Positions 1 to 6,280 of a DNA stretch of 16,356 nt are shown here, piece by piece. Every line of letters starts with the position of its first letter. Within the stretch, counting starts at the first letter, position 1. This DNA comes from CAYGVX01 sp964544285 (lineage in GTDB: Archaea; Thermoproteota; Bathyarchaeia; Bathyarchaeales; SOJC01), in NCBI GenBank assembly GCA_964544285.1, contig CAZJAQ010000029.1, positions 1-16,356 on the forward strand. Reading direction: 5' to 3'. The notes under the pieces were generated by a model. It saw nothing but the letters and a program-made list of their open reading frames with translations. It made no database searches and was not told where the DNA came from. Made by a program: the position numbers and the translations under genes.

Positions 1-38
1 TAAAAGAAGATACAAAATAGTCAGAAGGTTGAACTTCG

Positions 39-794
39 ATGTTGCTCATCCAGATTTCCGACATCCATTGCGGTCCCATGTTCTGCAAGAAGGTTTTCCA
101 AGACGCTGTGAAAGAGATTAACGGCGTGTCTCCAGACGTGATCTTAGTAACGGGAGACCTAACCGAGAACGGTTTGATAGCCGAGTTTCAAACAGCCGCA
201 GCACAGCTGAAGAAATTGAGGGCAGACAAGATCATCTACGTAAGCGGAAACCACGACTACCGTTCCACAGGCTACTTACTCTTTCGACGATTTTTCCCTT
301 TTTCGCAAATAACGGAAGTTGGAAACAACGTTATAGTCGTCATGAGTTCTGCAAGACCCGACAGAGACGACGGGGAAGTAGGCCACAGACAAAACCTTTG
401 GCTCGAAAACACCCTCGCAAAACATCAAGACAAACTGAAGATCGTGGCAATACACCACCACGTGATTCCAGTTCCAGACACGGGCGCAGACCAAATCACC
501 GTCATAGACGCAGGCGACGTCCTACGAAGCTTGACAAAATCCAAAGTGAACCTAGTGCTCTGCGGTCACAGACACAGACCATGGCGGTGGCAGATCGAAA
601 ACATGAAAGTAATCCACGCTGGAAGCGTCTCTTGCGAGAAACTCCGTGGCTTCTTCTGCAACTCCTACAACGTCATATCAGTGAAGAAAAAGAGAATAGA
701 GGAAAAACTGAAAATAGTGAACGGTGAATACGTAGACTTCAACGACATCGTGAAGATGAGAGAGGTCCTGCAAGCATCGGACATATCAAGCTGA
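39..794 (+). CDS. Calcineurin-like metallophosphoesterase
   Basis: A 251-residue two-metal phosphoesterase of the calcineurin-like superfamily, probably cytoplasmic. The metal-binding signature is complete and in order: D8-x-H10 (SDIHCG), G39-D40, G70-N71-H72-D73, the HHH cluster at 139-141, and G176-H177-R-H179 near the C-terminus. The spacing resembles small single-domain phosphodiesterases such as the CpdA/YfcE/Rv0805-like groups, so a phosphodiester or phosphomonoester substrate is expected. The sequence does not say which. There is no signal peptide or membrane segment. The ATG at 39 puts the first metal motif at residue 8, as is normal for the family. The gene converges on the leftward ThiS/MoaD-like gene only 13 bases downstream, so there is no room for a long 3' untranslated region. 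Family assignment is firm; substrate is unknown. Confidence 0.9.
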   Translation: MLLIQISDIHCGPMFCKKVFQDAVKEINGVSPDVILVTGDLTENGLIAEFQTAAAQLKKLRADKIIYVSGNHDYRSTGYLLFRRFFPFSQITEVGNNVIVVMSSARPDRDDGEVGHRQNLWLENTLAKHQDKLKIVAIHHHVIPVPDTGADQITVIDAGDVLRSLTKSKVNLVLCGHRHRPWRWQIENMKVIHAGSVSCEKLRGFFCNSYNVISVKKKRIEEKLKIVNGEYVDFNDIVKMREVLQASDISS

Positions 795-807
795 TTCAAG
801 AATTCAA

Positions 808-1101
808 CTAGCCCCCGTGGGAGACGGGAATCAAAACCACTTGGCTACCATCATTGACCCTAGTCGTAAGCCCATCCAGCACGCCAACCTCCTTCTTGTT
901 CAATAGAACGAGCACATTCGGTCGAGGGTCATCAAGCTCGGGGTCTATCAAGAATTGCTTAAACTCGGACGGAAACAGATTAGAGAGTTCACGAATAACA
1001 TCTTCGACGGCTACGGGGTCTTCGAATTCCAGCGAAGCTGTTCTCTTTCCAGCCAGTTTCTGCAAAACTCCGACGAACTCTACTTCTACTTTAATCGTCA
1101 A
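808..1101 (-). CDS. ThiS/MoaD-like ubiquitin-fold sulfur carrier or SAMP
   Basis: A 97-residue beta-grasp protein ending in Gly-Gly (SHGG), the C-terminus that E1-like enzymes adenylate in MoaD, ThiS and the archaeal small modifier proteins (SAMPs). The order of strand (VEVEFVGVLQKLAG), helix (VEDVIRELSNLFP), middle strand (NVLVLLNKKEV) and final strand (DGSQVVLIPVSHGG) follows the MoaD plan. It could serve molybdopterin synthesis, tRNA thiolation or protein conjugation. No E1-like, MoaE or JAMM-protease partner is in the window to decide. The start codon is TTG at 1101, two bases after the TAG of the upstream helical gene, with a GGAG element inside that gene's end. It is therefore probably translated from the same messenger as S17e. 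The family is likely; the exact role is unresolved. Confidence 0.8.
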   Translation of the reverse strand: MTIKVEVEFVGVLQKLAGKRTASLEFEDPVAVEDVIRELSNLFPSEFKQFLIDPELDDPRPNVLVLLNKKEVGVLDGLTTRVNDGSQVVLIPVSHGG

Positions 1102-1103
1102 CT

Positions 1104-1481
1104 CTAAGCTTTTTCTCCAGTGAAGAGTTCAACGATTTCTGACGCAATCTCGAGAATATCGTCAACATGCTTGATTGTCTCAGGAAGCTCAGAATCAGTC
1201 GTTTGGGAAAGCTTCAGTATGGTGCGCTCGATCTCGATTAAGCATTTTAGCACGGGCTCGTTGGTTAACTGCTCTCGGCTGTCAAAGGCTTGGTACACGA
1301 TGGACTCTATGAAGGCAGGGTCGCCTAAGCTGTAGTATATTGCCGCCTGCGCCTTTCTCATCGACTCGAGGATGAGGCTGTGGGCGATCGAGGGAGTCTT
1401 CTGGGCTGCTAGGAGTTCTGCCTTTGCTTCTCTTAAATACCGAAGCGCCCAGCCTTTCCTGTAATTGCCGATAGCAGCCAT
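1104..1481 (-). CDS. Small all-helical protein, weakly HEPN-like
   Basis: A 125-residue protein predicted to be almost entirely alpha-helical, with no signal peptide or membrane segment. The N-terminal half (WALRYLREAKAELLAAQ, then a second helix rich in Ala and Lys, SLILESMRKAQAAIYYSLG) has the look of HEPN-type helical bundles. The R-x4-6-H ribonuclease motif of active HEPN toxins is not visible, and there is no nucleotidyltransferase (MNT) partner beside it. It lies 12 bases downstream of S17e and 2 bases upstream of the ThiS/MoaD-like gene, all leftward, so the three genes look like one transcription unit. The ATG at 1481 is a clean start. A ribosome- or modification-related role would be a guess from position only. 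I do not recognise a named family with confidence. Confidence 0.65.
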   Translation of the reverse strand: MAAIGNYRKGWALRYLREAKAELLAAQKTPSIAHSLILESMRKAQAAIYYSLGDPAFIESIVYQAFDSREQLTNEPVLKCLIEIERTILKLSQTTDSELPETIKHVDDILEIASEIVELFTGEKA

Positions 1482-1493
1482 CTATTTCAACTC

Positions 1494-1775
1494 CTACTCC
1501 TTCTCTTCCTCAGCGCTCTCTTCTGATTCTCCTTCTTCCATTGCGCCTTCTTCAACTTCGGCTTCTGCTTCTTCCGCTGCACGTTCAATCGACAGCAACC
1601 TAGTGATGTACCCCGCTGTCCTGTTTCTGAGTTTTGCAGAATAGAACTGAGCCACTGATGTTATAACTTTCTTGTTGCTTTGAAAGTCTGTACTGAACTT
1701 GCCTGGATACAGCTCTATGAGCTCACGAGCCATTTTCTTCACGTGTTCTGGCCGCACTTTTCCCAAGCTTTTCAT
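1494..1775 (-). CDS. rps17e: Small ribosomal subunit protein eS17 (S17e)
   Basis: A 93-residue protein whose first about 67 residues match archaeal/eukaryotic S17e: GKVRPEHVKKMARELIELYP, then STDFQSNKKVI, then KLRNRTAGYITRL. It is a component of the small ribosomal subunit and has no bacterial counterpart. Archaeal S17e proteins are usually about 60-70 residues. Here an extra C-terminal tail of about 24 residues (roughly 69-93) is made almost entirely of Glu, Ala, Ser and Gly, giving a strongly acidic, probably disordered extension. The ATG at 1775 is preceded by a purine-rich AAGGATGA that can serve as ribosome binding site. The next two leftward genes follow at 12 and 2 bases, implying co-transcription. 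Identity is firm. Confidence 0.95.
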   Translation of the reverse strand: MKSLGKVRPEHVKKMARELIELYPGKFSTDFQSNKKVITSVAQFYSAKLRNRTAGYITRLLSIERAAEEAEAEVEEGAMEEGESEESAEEEKE

Positions 1776-1819
1776 TCATCCTTACGCTTTGACTTGTAGC
1801 CTTATTCCTTCTTTGGCTC

Positions 1820-1831
1820 TCTTTAATAACT
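1820..1831 (-). promoter_or_regulatory. TATA-like box for the S17e cluster
   Basis: Read leftward, the element GTTATTAAAG is centred near 1825. Transcription would start about 26 bases on (near 1799), leaving a leader of about 24 bases that contains the AAGGATGA ribosome binding site before the S17e ATG at 1775. Assigned by pattern and spacing only. Confidence 0.4.
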
Positions 1832-1855
1832 AAGCCCTCCATAAAAGCAATTTGG

Positions 1856-2650
1856 TTATGTCTCTTTTATCTCGAAAAAATCTACGAAGTTTTTAAAGAC
1901 TTGAGTAGCTACTTCGATTTTATCTTGCTGCCTTATCTTTGCTATCGCATCCACTACTATGGGAATAAACGCGGGTGTTGTCATCTCTCCCTTGAAAGGT
2001 GGTCTAAAATACTTGACGGGCCCATCTGTTTCTGTTAGCAGGTGTGTGAGTGGGATTTGACGCACGATGTCTTGTATGTGGCTTGCGAAGAGTGTTGGGG
2101 GACCTTCGGTTATGTAGTACCCTCGCTCTACGATTTTGGACAGCAGACTAATGGGTTGGCTGAACCAATGCAATAACACTTTTTTGATGTTGTAAGAAGT
2201 GAGCATGTCCACGATTTCTTGCGTCGTCCCCCTTGAATGGATGATCGTGGGCAGGGAAAGTTTTTCGCTGATGTGGAGCATCTTGCTGAATACTTCATAC
2301 TGCAGGGTTAGAAGTTCCTTTTTTCCCCCTTTAAGGTATTTGTAGTCTAGGCCTATCTCTCCGATTGCGACGATTTCTCTATGTTGCTTATGATTCTCTA
2401 TTAGGTTTGCTGTCTGCTCAAGTTCGTTCGGTGCTAACTCTTTGACGTTCCACGGGTGAATCCCCAGAGCCGCGTAGACGAGTTTAGGGTATTTTTCAGC
2501 TAGTTTGATGCTTTGGAGGCTCGTCTGAAGGTTCATCGAGTTGGACACCATGGCGACGACGCTCGACTTTTCAGCGTCCTCGATGATTTTGTCTATGTGC
2601 GATTCATATTCAGGGTCAGAAAGATGGACGTGTGCGTCTACGAATTTCAT
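1856..2650 (-). CDS. tatD: TatD-family metal-dependent hydrolase
   Basis: A 264-residue TIM-barrel metallohydrolase of the TatD family. These are metal-dependent nucleases or hydrolases linked in bacteria and eukaryotes to 3'-5' DNA exonuclease activity. All expected metal ligands are visible: H7-x-H9 in DAHVHL, E98 in GEIGLDY, H138 in IIHSRG, H161 in LLHWF and D209 in TETDGP. The G63-I-H-P-W loop is also typical. Length is normal and no signal peptide is seen. The ATG at 2650 fits because the first ligand pair falls at residues 7 and 9. A TATA-like element about 26 bases upstream suggests a short or absent leader. The gene is divergent from the histone gene, with 130 bases between the starts. 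Substrate in archaea is not established. Confidence 0.9.
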   Translation of the reverse strand: MKFVDAHVHLSDPEYESHIDKIIEDAEKSSVVAMVSNSMNLQTSLQSIKLAEKYPKLVYAALGIHPWNVKELAPNELEQTANLIENHKQHREIVAIGEIGLDYKYLKGGKKELLTLQYEVFSKMLHISEKLSLPTIIHSRGTTQEIVDMLTSYNIKKVLLHWFSQPISLLSKIVERGYYITEGPPTLFASHIQDIVRQIPLTHLLTETDGPVKYFRPPFKGEMTTPAFIPIVVDAIAKIRQQDKIEVATQVFKNFVDFFEIKET

Positions 2651-2668
2651 GCTCTTTCAGTGAGCTAC

Positions 2669-2682
2669 GCATATTCTTATGC
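2669..2682 (-). promoter_or_regulatory. TATA-like inverted repeat upstream of tatD
   Basis: The 14-base element GCATATTCTTATGC has perfect 5-base arms (GCATA/TATGC) around a 4-base centre. Its centre is about 26 bases from the tatD ATG at 2650, the usual archaeal TATA-to-start distance, so transcription could begin at or next to the start codon. Both the promoter role and any regulator binding are inferred from position and symmetry. Confidence 0.35.
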
Positions 2683-2735
2683 ATTGCTGTGCGACGGATA
2701 GAGGAATAATTTCGTTTGAGATTGGAGGGATAAGG

Positions 2736-2755
2736 GTTAAATATGGCTTAAATAG
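2736..2755 (+). promoter_or_regulatory. TATA box region for the histone gene
   Basis: Two overlapping AT-rich candidates, TTAAATAT (2737-2744) and CTTAAATA (2747-2754), lie 26-44 bases upstream of the histone ATG at 2781. The first would give a start near 2767 and a leader of about 14 bases containing GGAGATGG. The second would give an almost leaderless message. The presence of the purine-rich GGAGATGG favours the first. Confidence 0.5.
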
Positions 2756-2780
2756 AGAAAGAGGCTACGGAGATGGTTGA

Positions 2781-3002
2781 ATGGCTGATTTAGAGTTATC
2801 TGTTGCGCCTATGCACCGAATAATCAAAAAAGCTAAAGCCGACAGAGTAAGCGAAAGCGCTGCGCAAGCCTTAGCAGCCGCTCTCGAAGATATCGGCGTC
2901 AAAATCGCAAAAGAAGCCATCGAATACGCAATGCACGCGGGACGAAAAACTGTGAAAGCCGAAGACATCGAGATTGCAACGCGAAAAGTGATGGGAAAAT
3001 AA
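2781..3002 (+). CDS. Archaeal histone
   Basis: A 73-residue histone-fold protein that dimerises and wraps chromosomal DNA. It shows the HMf/HTk pattern: an N-terminal APMHRIIKKA helix with R13, the loop residues around RVSESAAQ, the long central helix (LAAALEDIGVKIAKEAIEYAMHAG) and the conserved C-terminal GRKTVKAEDIEIA segment carrying the loop-2 Arg-Lys-Thr DNA contact. Only about 8 residues precede the fold and 3 follow it, so there is no long eukaryote-like tail. The ATG at 2781 is preceded by GGAGATGGTTGA, a good ribosome binding site. A competing ATG at 2773 is in another frame and soon terminates. A T-rich terminator follows directly. Identity is firm. Confidence 0.96.
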   Translation: MADLELSVAPMHRIIKKAKADRVSESAAQALAAALEDIGVKIAKEAIEYAMHAGRKTVKAEDIEIATRKVMGK

Positions 3003-3021
3003 CTTCTTTTCCTTTTTTTTA
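3003..3021 (+). terminator. T-rich terminator after the histone gene
   Basis: Immediately after the histone stop codon the coding strand becomes T-rich (CTTCTTTTCC followed by eight T), with no stem needed. Oligo-T tracts of this kind terminate archaeal RNA polymerase. A separate TATA-like box for the next gene appears about 20 bases further on. Confidence 0.6.
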
Positions 3022-3036
3022 TCTTCATCTTGGAAA

Positions 3037-3048
3037 AGTTATTTATGC
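3037..3048 (+). promoter_or_regulatory. TATA-like box for the HhH membrane protein gene
   Basis: GTTATTTATG at 3038-3047 sits about 35 bases before the ATG at 3077. Transcription would start near 3069, giving a leader of under 10 bases. Assigned from composition and spacing. Confidence 0.4.
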
Positions 3049-3076
3049 GTTTAGAGAATCATAGAGTTAGCTGAGA

Positions 3077-3502
3077 ATGATGTCGCGCTCAGATTACATC
3101 CTGTACATAGTCGGTGTAGCATTCTTCATAGTAGCTTGTTACGCCTTACTCTACAGAACTTCCATAGAAGAGTCAATGGGTGGAATGTTAATCTACAGCG
3201 CAGTTGTTTTCGTCCTGTTTCTCTTCGGAGTGACTGCCCTTATCTTCGGCTACAATCTGCGACCAAAAAAACAGACGATTCCCTCAATCACGCCCCCAGC
3301 AAAAGTTGACACGCTCATGGAGTTAACACAGGTGAAGGGAATAGGTGAAAAAAGAGCCGAGCAACTGAAAGCGCTAGGGATTCTTTCTGTGGCAGACTTG
3401 GCGGCAGCCTCTGCAGAAACGCTGGCAGAAAAACTACAAGTCTCTCAAAAAATCACCAGCCAATGGGTTATGAACGCCAGAAACTTGCTGTTAGAAAAAT
3501 AA
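3077..3502 (+). CDS. Two-helix membrane protein with C-terminal helix-hairpin-helix domain
   Basis: A 141-residue protein with two predicted membrane segments (about 7-26 and 36-59), a short basic linker (RPKKQ), and a C-terminal helix-hairpin-helix region at about 82-139. The hairpin V-K-G-I-G-E-K-R-A-E-Q-L-K-A-L-G at 87-101 is a typical HhH signature, followed by DLAAASAETLAEKL and a final helix, as in tandem HhH or DUF4332-like modules. HhH domains bind DNA non-specifically or mediate protein contacts. With both ends likely cytoplasmic, the domain could hold DNA or a DNA enzyme at the membrane, but this is inference. Either of the adjacent ATGs at 3077 and 3080 may start it. It has its own TATA-like box, so it need not be co-transcribed with the histone gene 74 bases upstream. 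Confidence 0.8.
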   Translation: MMSRSDYILYIVGVAFFIVACYALLYRTSIEESMGGMLIYSAVVFVLFLFGVTALIFGYNLRPKKQTIPSITPPAKVDTLMELTQVKGIGEKRAEQLKALGILSVADLAAASAETLAEKLQVSQKITSQWVMNARNLLLEK

Positions 3503-3688
3503 TCCAATAGCATCCGACGCCAGTGCTTCGACTCTGTTCTTCTAGAGAACTCGGAATTATTGTGTATAGGATATACGCTCCCAAGCGCGCTCTTTGTACT
3601 ATTCATGAGAGTTTTGTGCGTTAATGTGCTTTTTAATAATCAAAATAGTTTTCGTTCGATAATAAAGAATATAAGAAGAATGCTGGTT

Positions 3689-3752
3689 CTGCACAGTGCA
3701 GTCGGAGGCATTGCAGAGAAACAACTCCGACGCTTGTCTTTCAAAGGACAAG
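3689..3752 (+). other. Three tandem inverted repeats upstream of the dockerin gene
   Basis: Three potential hairpins lie end to end. The first is CTGCAC-A-GTGCAG (3689-3701). The second has arms GTCGGAG (3701-3707) and CTCCGAC (3725-3731), a 7-base stem around a 17-base loop. The third has arms CTTGTC (3733-3738) and GACAAG (3747-3752), extendable inward by a U-G and a U-A pair to leave a UCAA tetraloop. They end 9 bases before the ATG at 3762, so in RNA they would form the leader of the secreted dockerin protein. They could be a structured regulatory leader, a small RNA, a protein-binding DNA element or chance. No known riboswitch class is recognised. Confidence 0.4.
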
Positions 3753-3761
3753 AAAGTGTTA

Positions 3762-4343
3762 ATGAAGGAGAAAGGAGGAAAACATACGAAAAGAACTATT
3801 CTGTTAGCATGCCTCAGTCTATTATTGTCGGCGATCGTGGTCACACCGACTTTTGCAAACGTGCCTAGACCCAGCTTAGAACCCATAGTATCAGTAACGA
3901 TCCTCTCCCCGATGAACGCAACATACAACACGGATACGCTTCCAATAGACATCCCCTTAACAATCTACGTAGATGTTGCAAGCATGAAAATGGTCGAGAT
4001 GAGTTACAGCTTGAATGGACAAGCAAACGTACCTATAGATGGTAACACCACTCTAACAATATTGTCCTATGGACACTACAACATCATCGTCTACGCTGAA
4101 GATGCCTTCGGAACCGAACACTCTGCTGAAACAGATTTCACCGTGTCAATCAAATACGACTGGAATGGAGACGGAGTCGTAAACCTCCCAGATGCAGTCA
4201 AGTTGCTGTATGCTTATGGTTCCATGGTTGGAGACCCAGACTACGATGAGACCTATGATGTTTCGCCAGCCGATGAGCCCGACGGGATAATCAACGTCTA
4301 CGATGCAATAGAGCTGTTATACCATTACGGGGATACGTGGTAG
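3762..4343 (+). CDS. Secreted protein with Ig-like domain and C-terminal dockerin-like Ca-binding repeats
   Basis: From the ATG at 3762 the product has 193 residues. It has a basic N-terminus, then a hydrophobic signal sequence (about 11-30) ending TPTFA, so export with cleavage near residue 32 is likely. Residues about 40-130 form a beta-rich Ig-like domain (VTILSPMNATYNTD..., SYSLNGQ, YNIIVYAEDAFG) of the kind repeated in archaeal surface proteins. The last about 60 residues form a dockerin-like pair of Ca loops: D133-W-N135-G-D137-G-V-V-N-L-P-D144 and D166...D171..D174-G-I-I-N-V-Y-D181, each followed by an AxxLLYxYG-type helix. Dockerins normally bind cohesins; none is seen here. An in-frame GTG at 3696 would bury the signal peptide behind a polar extension and run through the inverted repeats, so the ATG is preferred. 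Confidence 0.8.
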   Translation: MKEKGGKHTKRTILLACLSLLLSAIVVTPTFANVPRPSLEPIVSVTILSPMNATYNTDTLPIDIPLTIYVDVASMKMVEMSYSLNGQANVPIDGNTTLTILSYGHYNIIVYAEDAFGTEHSAETDFTVSIKYDWNGDGVVNLPDAVKLLYAYGSMVGDPDYDETYDVSPADEPDGIINVYDAIELLYHYGDTW

Positions 4344-4375
4344 CTACGTCAACTCGACCGAGGCAATGCACTCCC

Positions 4376-4388
4376 CATTTTTTTATCT
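4376..4388 (+). terminator. T-tract terminator after the dockerin gene
   Basis: A run of seven T (4378-4384) followed by ATCTCTTG lies about 35 bases after the dockerin stop and before the end of the leftward gene at 4409. It is a plausible archaeal oligo-T terminator for the rightward transcript. Confidence 0.4.
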
Positions 4389-4408
4389 CTTGTTTCCGTT
4401 AGAAGAGG

Positions 4409-4666
4409 TTATTCTATCTTGATTATGCGCCGTTTTTCGAGGCGTCTAATTGCGTCGAGGAATTCGCTTTTCTTTTTCCCGCTCAACTTGAAGTGAAGTA
4501 ATATCTCCTTTATCGGTAGCCTTACGTGGCCAAACTTTGTGAACTGTGCCTGTAGATAATTCACTACTTGTCGTTCCACTCGTCCACATTTCCAAGTGGT
4601 GTTTCGTATGAGAACCGCGAAAGCTTTCAGTAGTCTTTGAGCTTCTTTCTCTGGGTGTCTTGCCAC
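4409..4666 (-). CDS. Small basic winged-helix-like protein, unknown function
   Basis: An 85-residue basic, mostly helical protein. The second half, reading LPIKEILLHFKLSGKKKSEFLDAIRRLEKRRIIKIE across about 50-85, has the rhythm of a winged helix-turn-helix: helix, short turn, recognition helix, then a short terminal strand. DNA or RNA binding is therefore plausible but unproven. No signal peptide, membrane segment or metal motif is visible. The start is GTG at 4666 with a CGGAG element about 12 bases upstream. It lies 67 bases downstream of AMP phosphorylase on the same strand and may share its transcript. I do not recognise the family. Confidence 0.6.
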   Translation of the reverse strand: MARHPEKEAQRLLKAFAVLIRNTTWKCGRVERQVVNYLQAQFTKFGHVRLPIKEILLHFKLSGKKKSEFLDAIRRLEKRRIIKIE

Positions 4667-4733
4667 GAACCTTTGCTCCGATTTCTAACTACAATTGCAA
4701 GCTCAATCATTTAGGACTTTCCATTACTACCCA

Positions 4734-6242
4734 CTAGGATTCTGGGACTTTGTGGAGAAGCATTCCTTCGACAGTCACGGGGTTCAACGTTAAAGCTAAC
4801 TTGTGAGCATCGTTAAGTTTTGAGGCTCGTTCGGCGTAGATTTCCAACAGGACATCATCCTTCCTGACTTTGTATCCCCTCTTCCACCGTAACGCCACAC
4901 CAGCTCCCTTCTCCCTAGGAGCCCCAGCAGCTCTCGCTATGGCAGTAATTGCAGCATTGCTAACATTCGTTACAAAACCGTCGCAAGGTGCTTTAATCGC
5001 AACACGATGAGACCCAACATCAATATCATCAGGAAGAATTTTCGCGTTGCCTCCTTGGATTTCGATGATTTTGTGCATTTTTTTCAAAGCTTTTCCAGAA
5101 GTGACAATTTCTTTAGCTAAATCCTTGCCTTGACCGGGTTGAACAATGAACCCCATTTCCAGAAGTATGCCCGCTAACGCCGTGGATTTCTCCACAAGGC
5201 TTGCTGGTCCTTTTCCTTCTAACGCTGCTAATGCTTCTCTTGCTTCTAACGCTGGGCCTACCATGTGTCCGACGGGCTGTCCTCCATAGGTGATGCCGCA
5301 TTGAAGATGTATGTTGAAGCGTTCGCCTAGTTCCACGAAGCTTTTAGCGAGTTTTCTTGCCTCCTCTACTGTTGTGACTTTTGCTTCGGTTCCCACAGGA
5401 ATGTCAATTACCACATGGTCTGCTCCAACTGACAATTTTTTGGAAAGGATGCTTGCCAGCATCTGTCCAAAGGGGTCGATGTTTAGTGGATGTTCCACAC
5501 GAATCAGCAAGTCGTCAGCTGGCGCGACGCCTAATTTTCCACCCCAAACGATTGCCCCAGAAGCTTTCAGCACAATATCTTTTAGTTCAGCTGCGTCGAA
5601 TTCGACGTTAGCAAGCACCTCCATCGTGTCTGCAGTTCCCGAGGCACTGGTTATAGCGCGGCTGCTGGTCTTTGGAATCAACAAGCCCGCCGCTGCAACG
5701 ATGGGAACGATCAGCAGCGTCACCTTATTACCCGGCACACCTCCTATGCTGTGTTTGTCATAACATGGGCGGTCAAAATCTATCACCGTGCCTGTGTCGA
5801 CCATGGCGCGGGTCAGGTGCTCTATCTCGTCCATCGTCAAGCCATGAAATTCTTCAGCTAACAGGAAGGCGGTTATTTGTATCTCGCTTAGTCTGTGGTT
5901 GACGAGGTCGTCCATTATAGTGTAGTATTCATCTTTGACGAGGGGTTTGCCGCTCATTTTCTTATGGATGAATTTTATTGATTCGGGCGGCTTTGCCAGA
6001 GAAACAGAGATGGTTGCACCTTCCTTTACTCTGAACTCTTCATAGACGTCTTTGAAAATTCCGATTTCTCCTGGTTTCAGGTAGGATTTTGTGGTGTCAA
6101 CGAAGGCTGTTGATGTTCGTTTCCCAGAACTGATCTTTACCCAATCATGAGCAAGAGTTCCAATTTCTTGAGCGTCTTTTTCATGAAGCAAAATCATCCG
6201 TTTGCCGACTTCTAGGTCGATTATTCGTGCCTTGAGCTTCAA
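4734..6242 (-). CDS. deoA: AMP phosphorylase
   Basis: A 502-residue archaeal AMP phosphorylase of the thymidine phosphorylase superfamily. It converts AMP (also CMP and UMP in characterised homologues) plus phosphate into the free base and ribose-1,5-bisphosphate. An isomerase then makes ribulose-1,5-bisphosphate for form III RuBisCO. Conserved blocks are the N-terminal archaeal-specific beta domain (1-85), D162-K-H-S-I-G-G-V-P-G-N-K173, K191-T-S-S-R-A-I-T-S-A-S-G-T-A-D205, VWGGKLGVAPADD, ITYGGQPVGHMVGPALEAREAL, and the C-terminal AITAIARAAGAP/KGAGVAL region. Length is normal. The TTG start at 6242 is supported by an in-frame TAG two codons upstream, a GAGAGG site about 10 bases before it, and alignment of MKLKARIIDLEVGK with the family N-terminus. 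Neither isomerase nor RuBisCO is in the window. Confidence 0.95.
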   Translation of the reverse strand: MKLKARIIDLEVGKRMILLHEKDAQEIGTLAHDWVKISSGKRTSTAFVDTTKSYLKPGEIGIFKDVYEEFRVKEGATISVSLAKPPESIKFIHKKMSGKPLVKDEYYTIMDDLVNHRLSEIQITAFLLAEEFHGLTMDEIEHLTRAMVDTGTVIDFDRPCYDKHSIGGVPGNKVTLLIVPIVAAAGLLIPKTSSRAITSASGTADTMEVLANVEFDAAELKDIVLKASGAIVWGGKLGVAPADDLLIRVEHPLNIDPFGQMLASILSKKLSVGADHVVIDIPVGTEAKVTTVEEARKLAKSFVELGERFNIHLQCGITYGGQPVGHMVGPALEAREALAALEGKGPASLVEKSTALAGILLEMGFIVQPGQGKDLAKEIVTSGKALKKMHKIIEIQGGNAKILPDDIDVGSHRVAIKAPCDGFVTNVSNAAITAIARAAGAPREKGAGVALRWKRGYKVRKDDVLLEIYAERASKLNDAHKLALTLNPVTVEGMLLHKVPES

Positions 6243-6280
6243 TAACTAAAACCTCTCTACCACGCTATTCAGGAAAAATC

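Noticed and set aside
398..727. A 109-codon Arg-rich plus-strand frame inside the metallophosphoesterase.
   Set aside because: Its Arg/His-rich composition is an out-of-frame reading of the phosphoesterase, whose metal motifs are intact.
3503..3690. Search for a tRNA or small gene in the longest gene-free stretch.
   Set aside because: No GTTCRAnYC T-loop pattern, no cloverleaf and no frame with a convincing start; only AT-rich promoter-like sequence is visible before the inverted repeats.
3696..3761. GTG at 3696 as start of the dockerin protein.
   Set aside because: It would add 22 polar residues before the signal peptide and translate through the three inverted repeats; the ATG at 3762 gives a typical signal sequence.
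5311..5763. A 150-codon plus-strand frame within AMP phosphorylase.
   Set aside because: It mirrors conserved AMP phosphorylase sequence and has no domain of its own.
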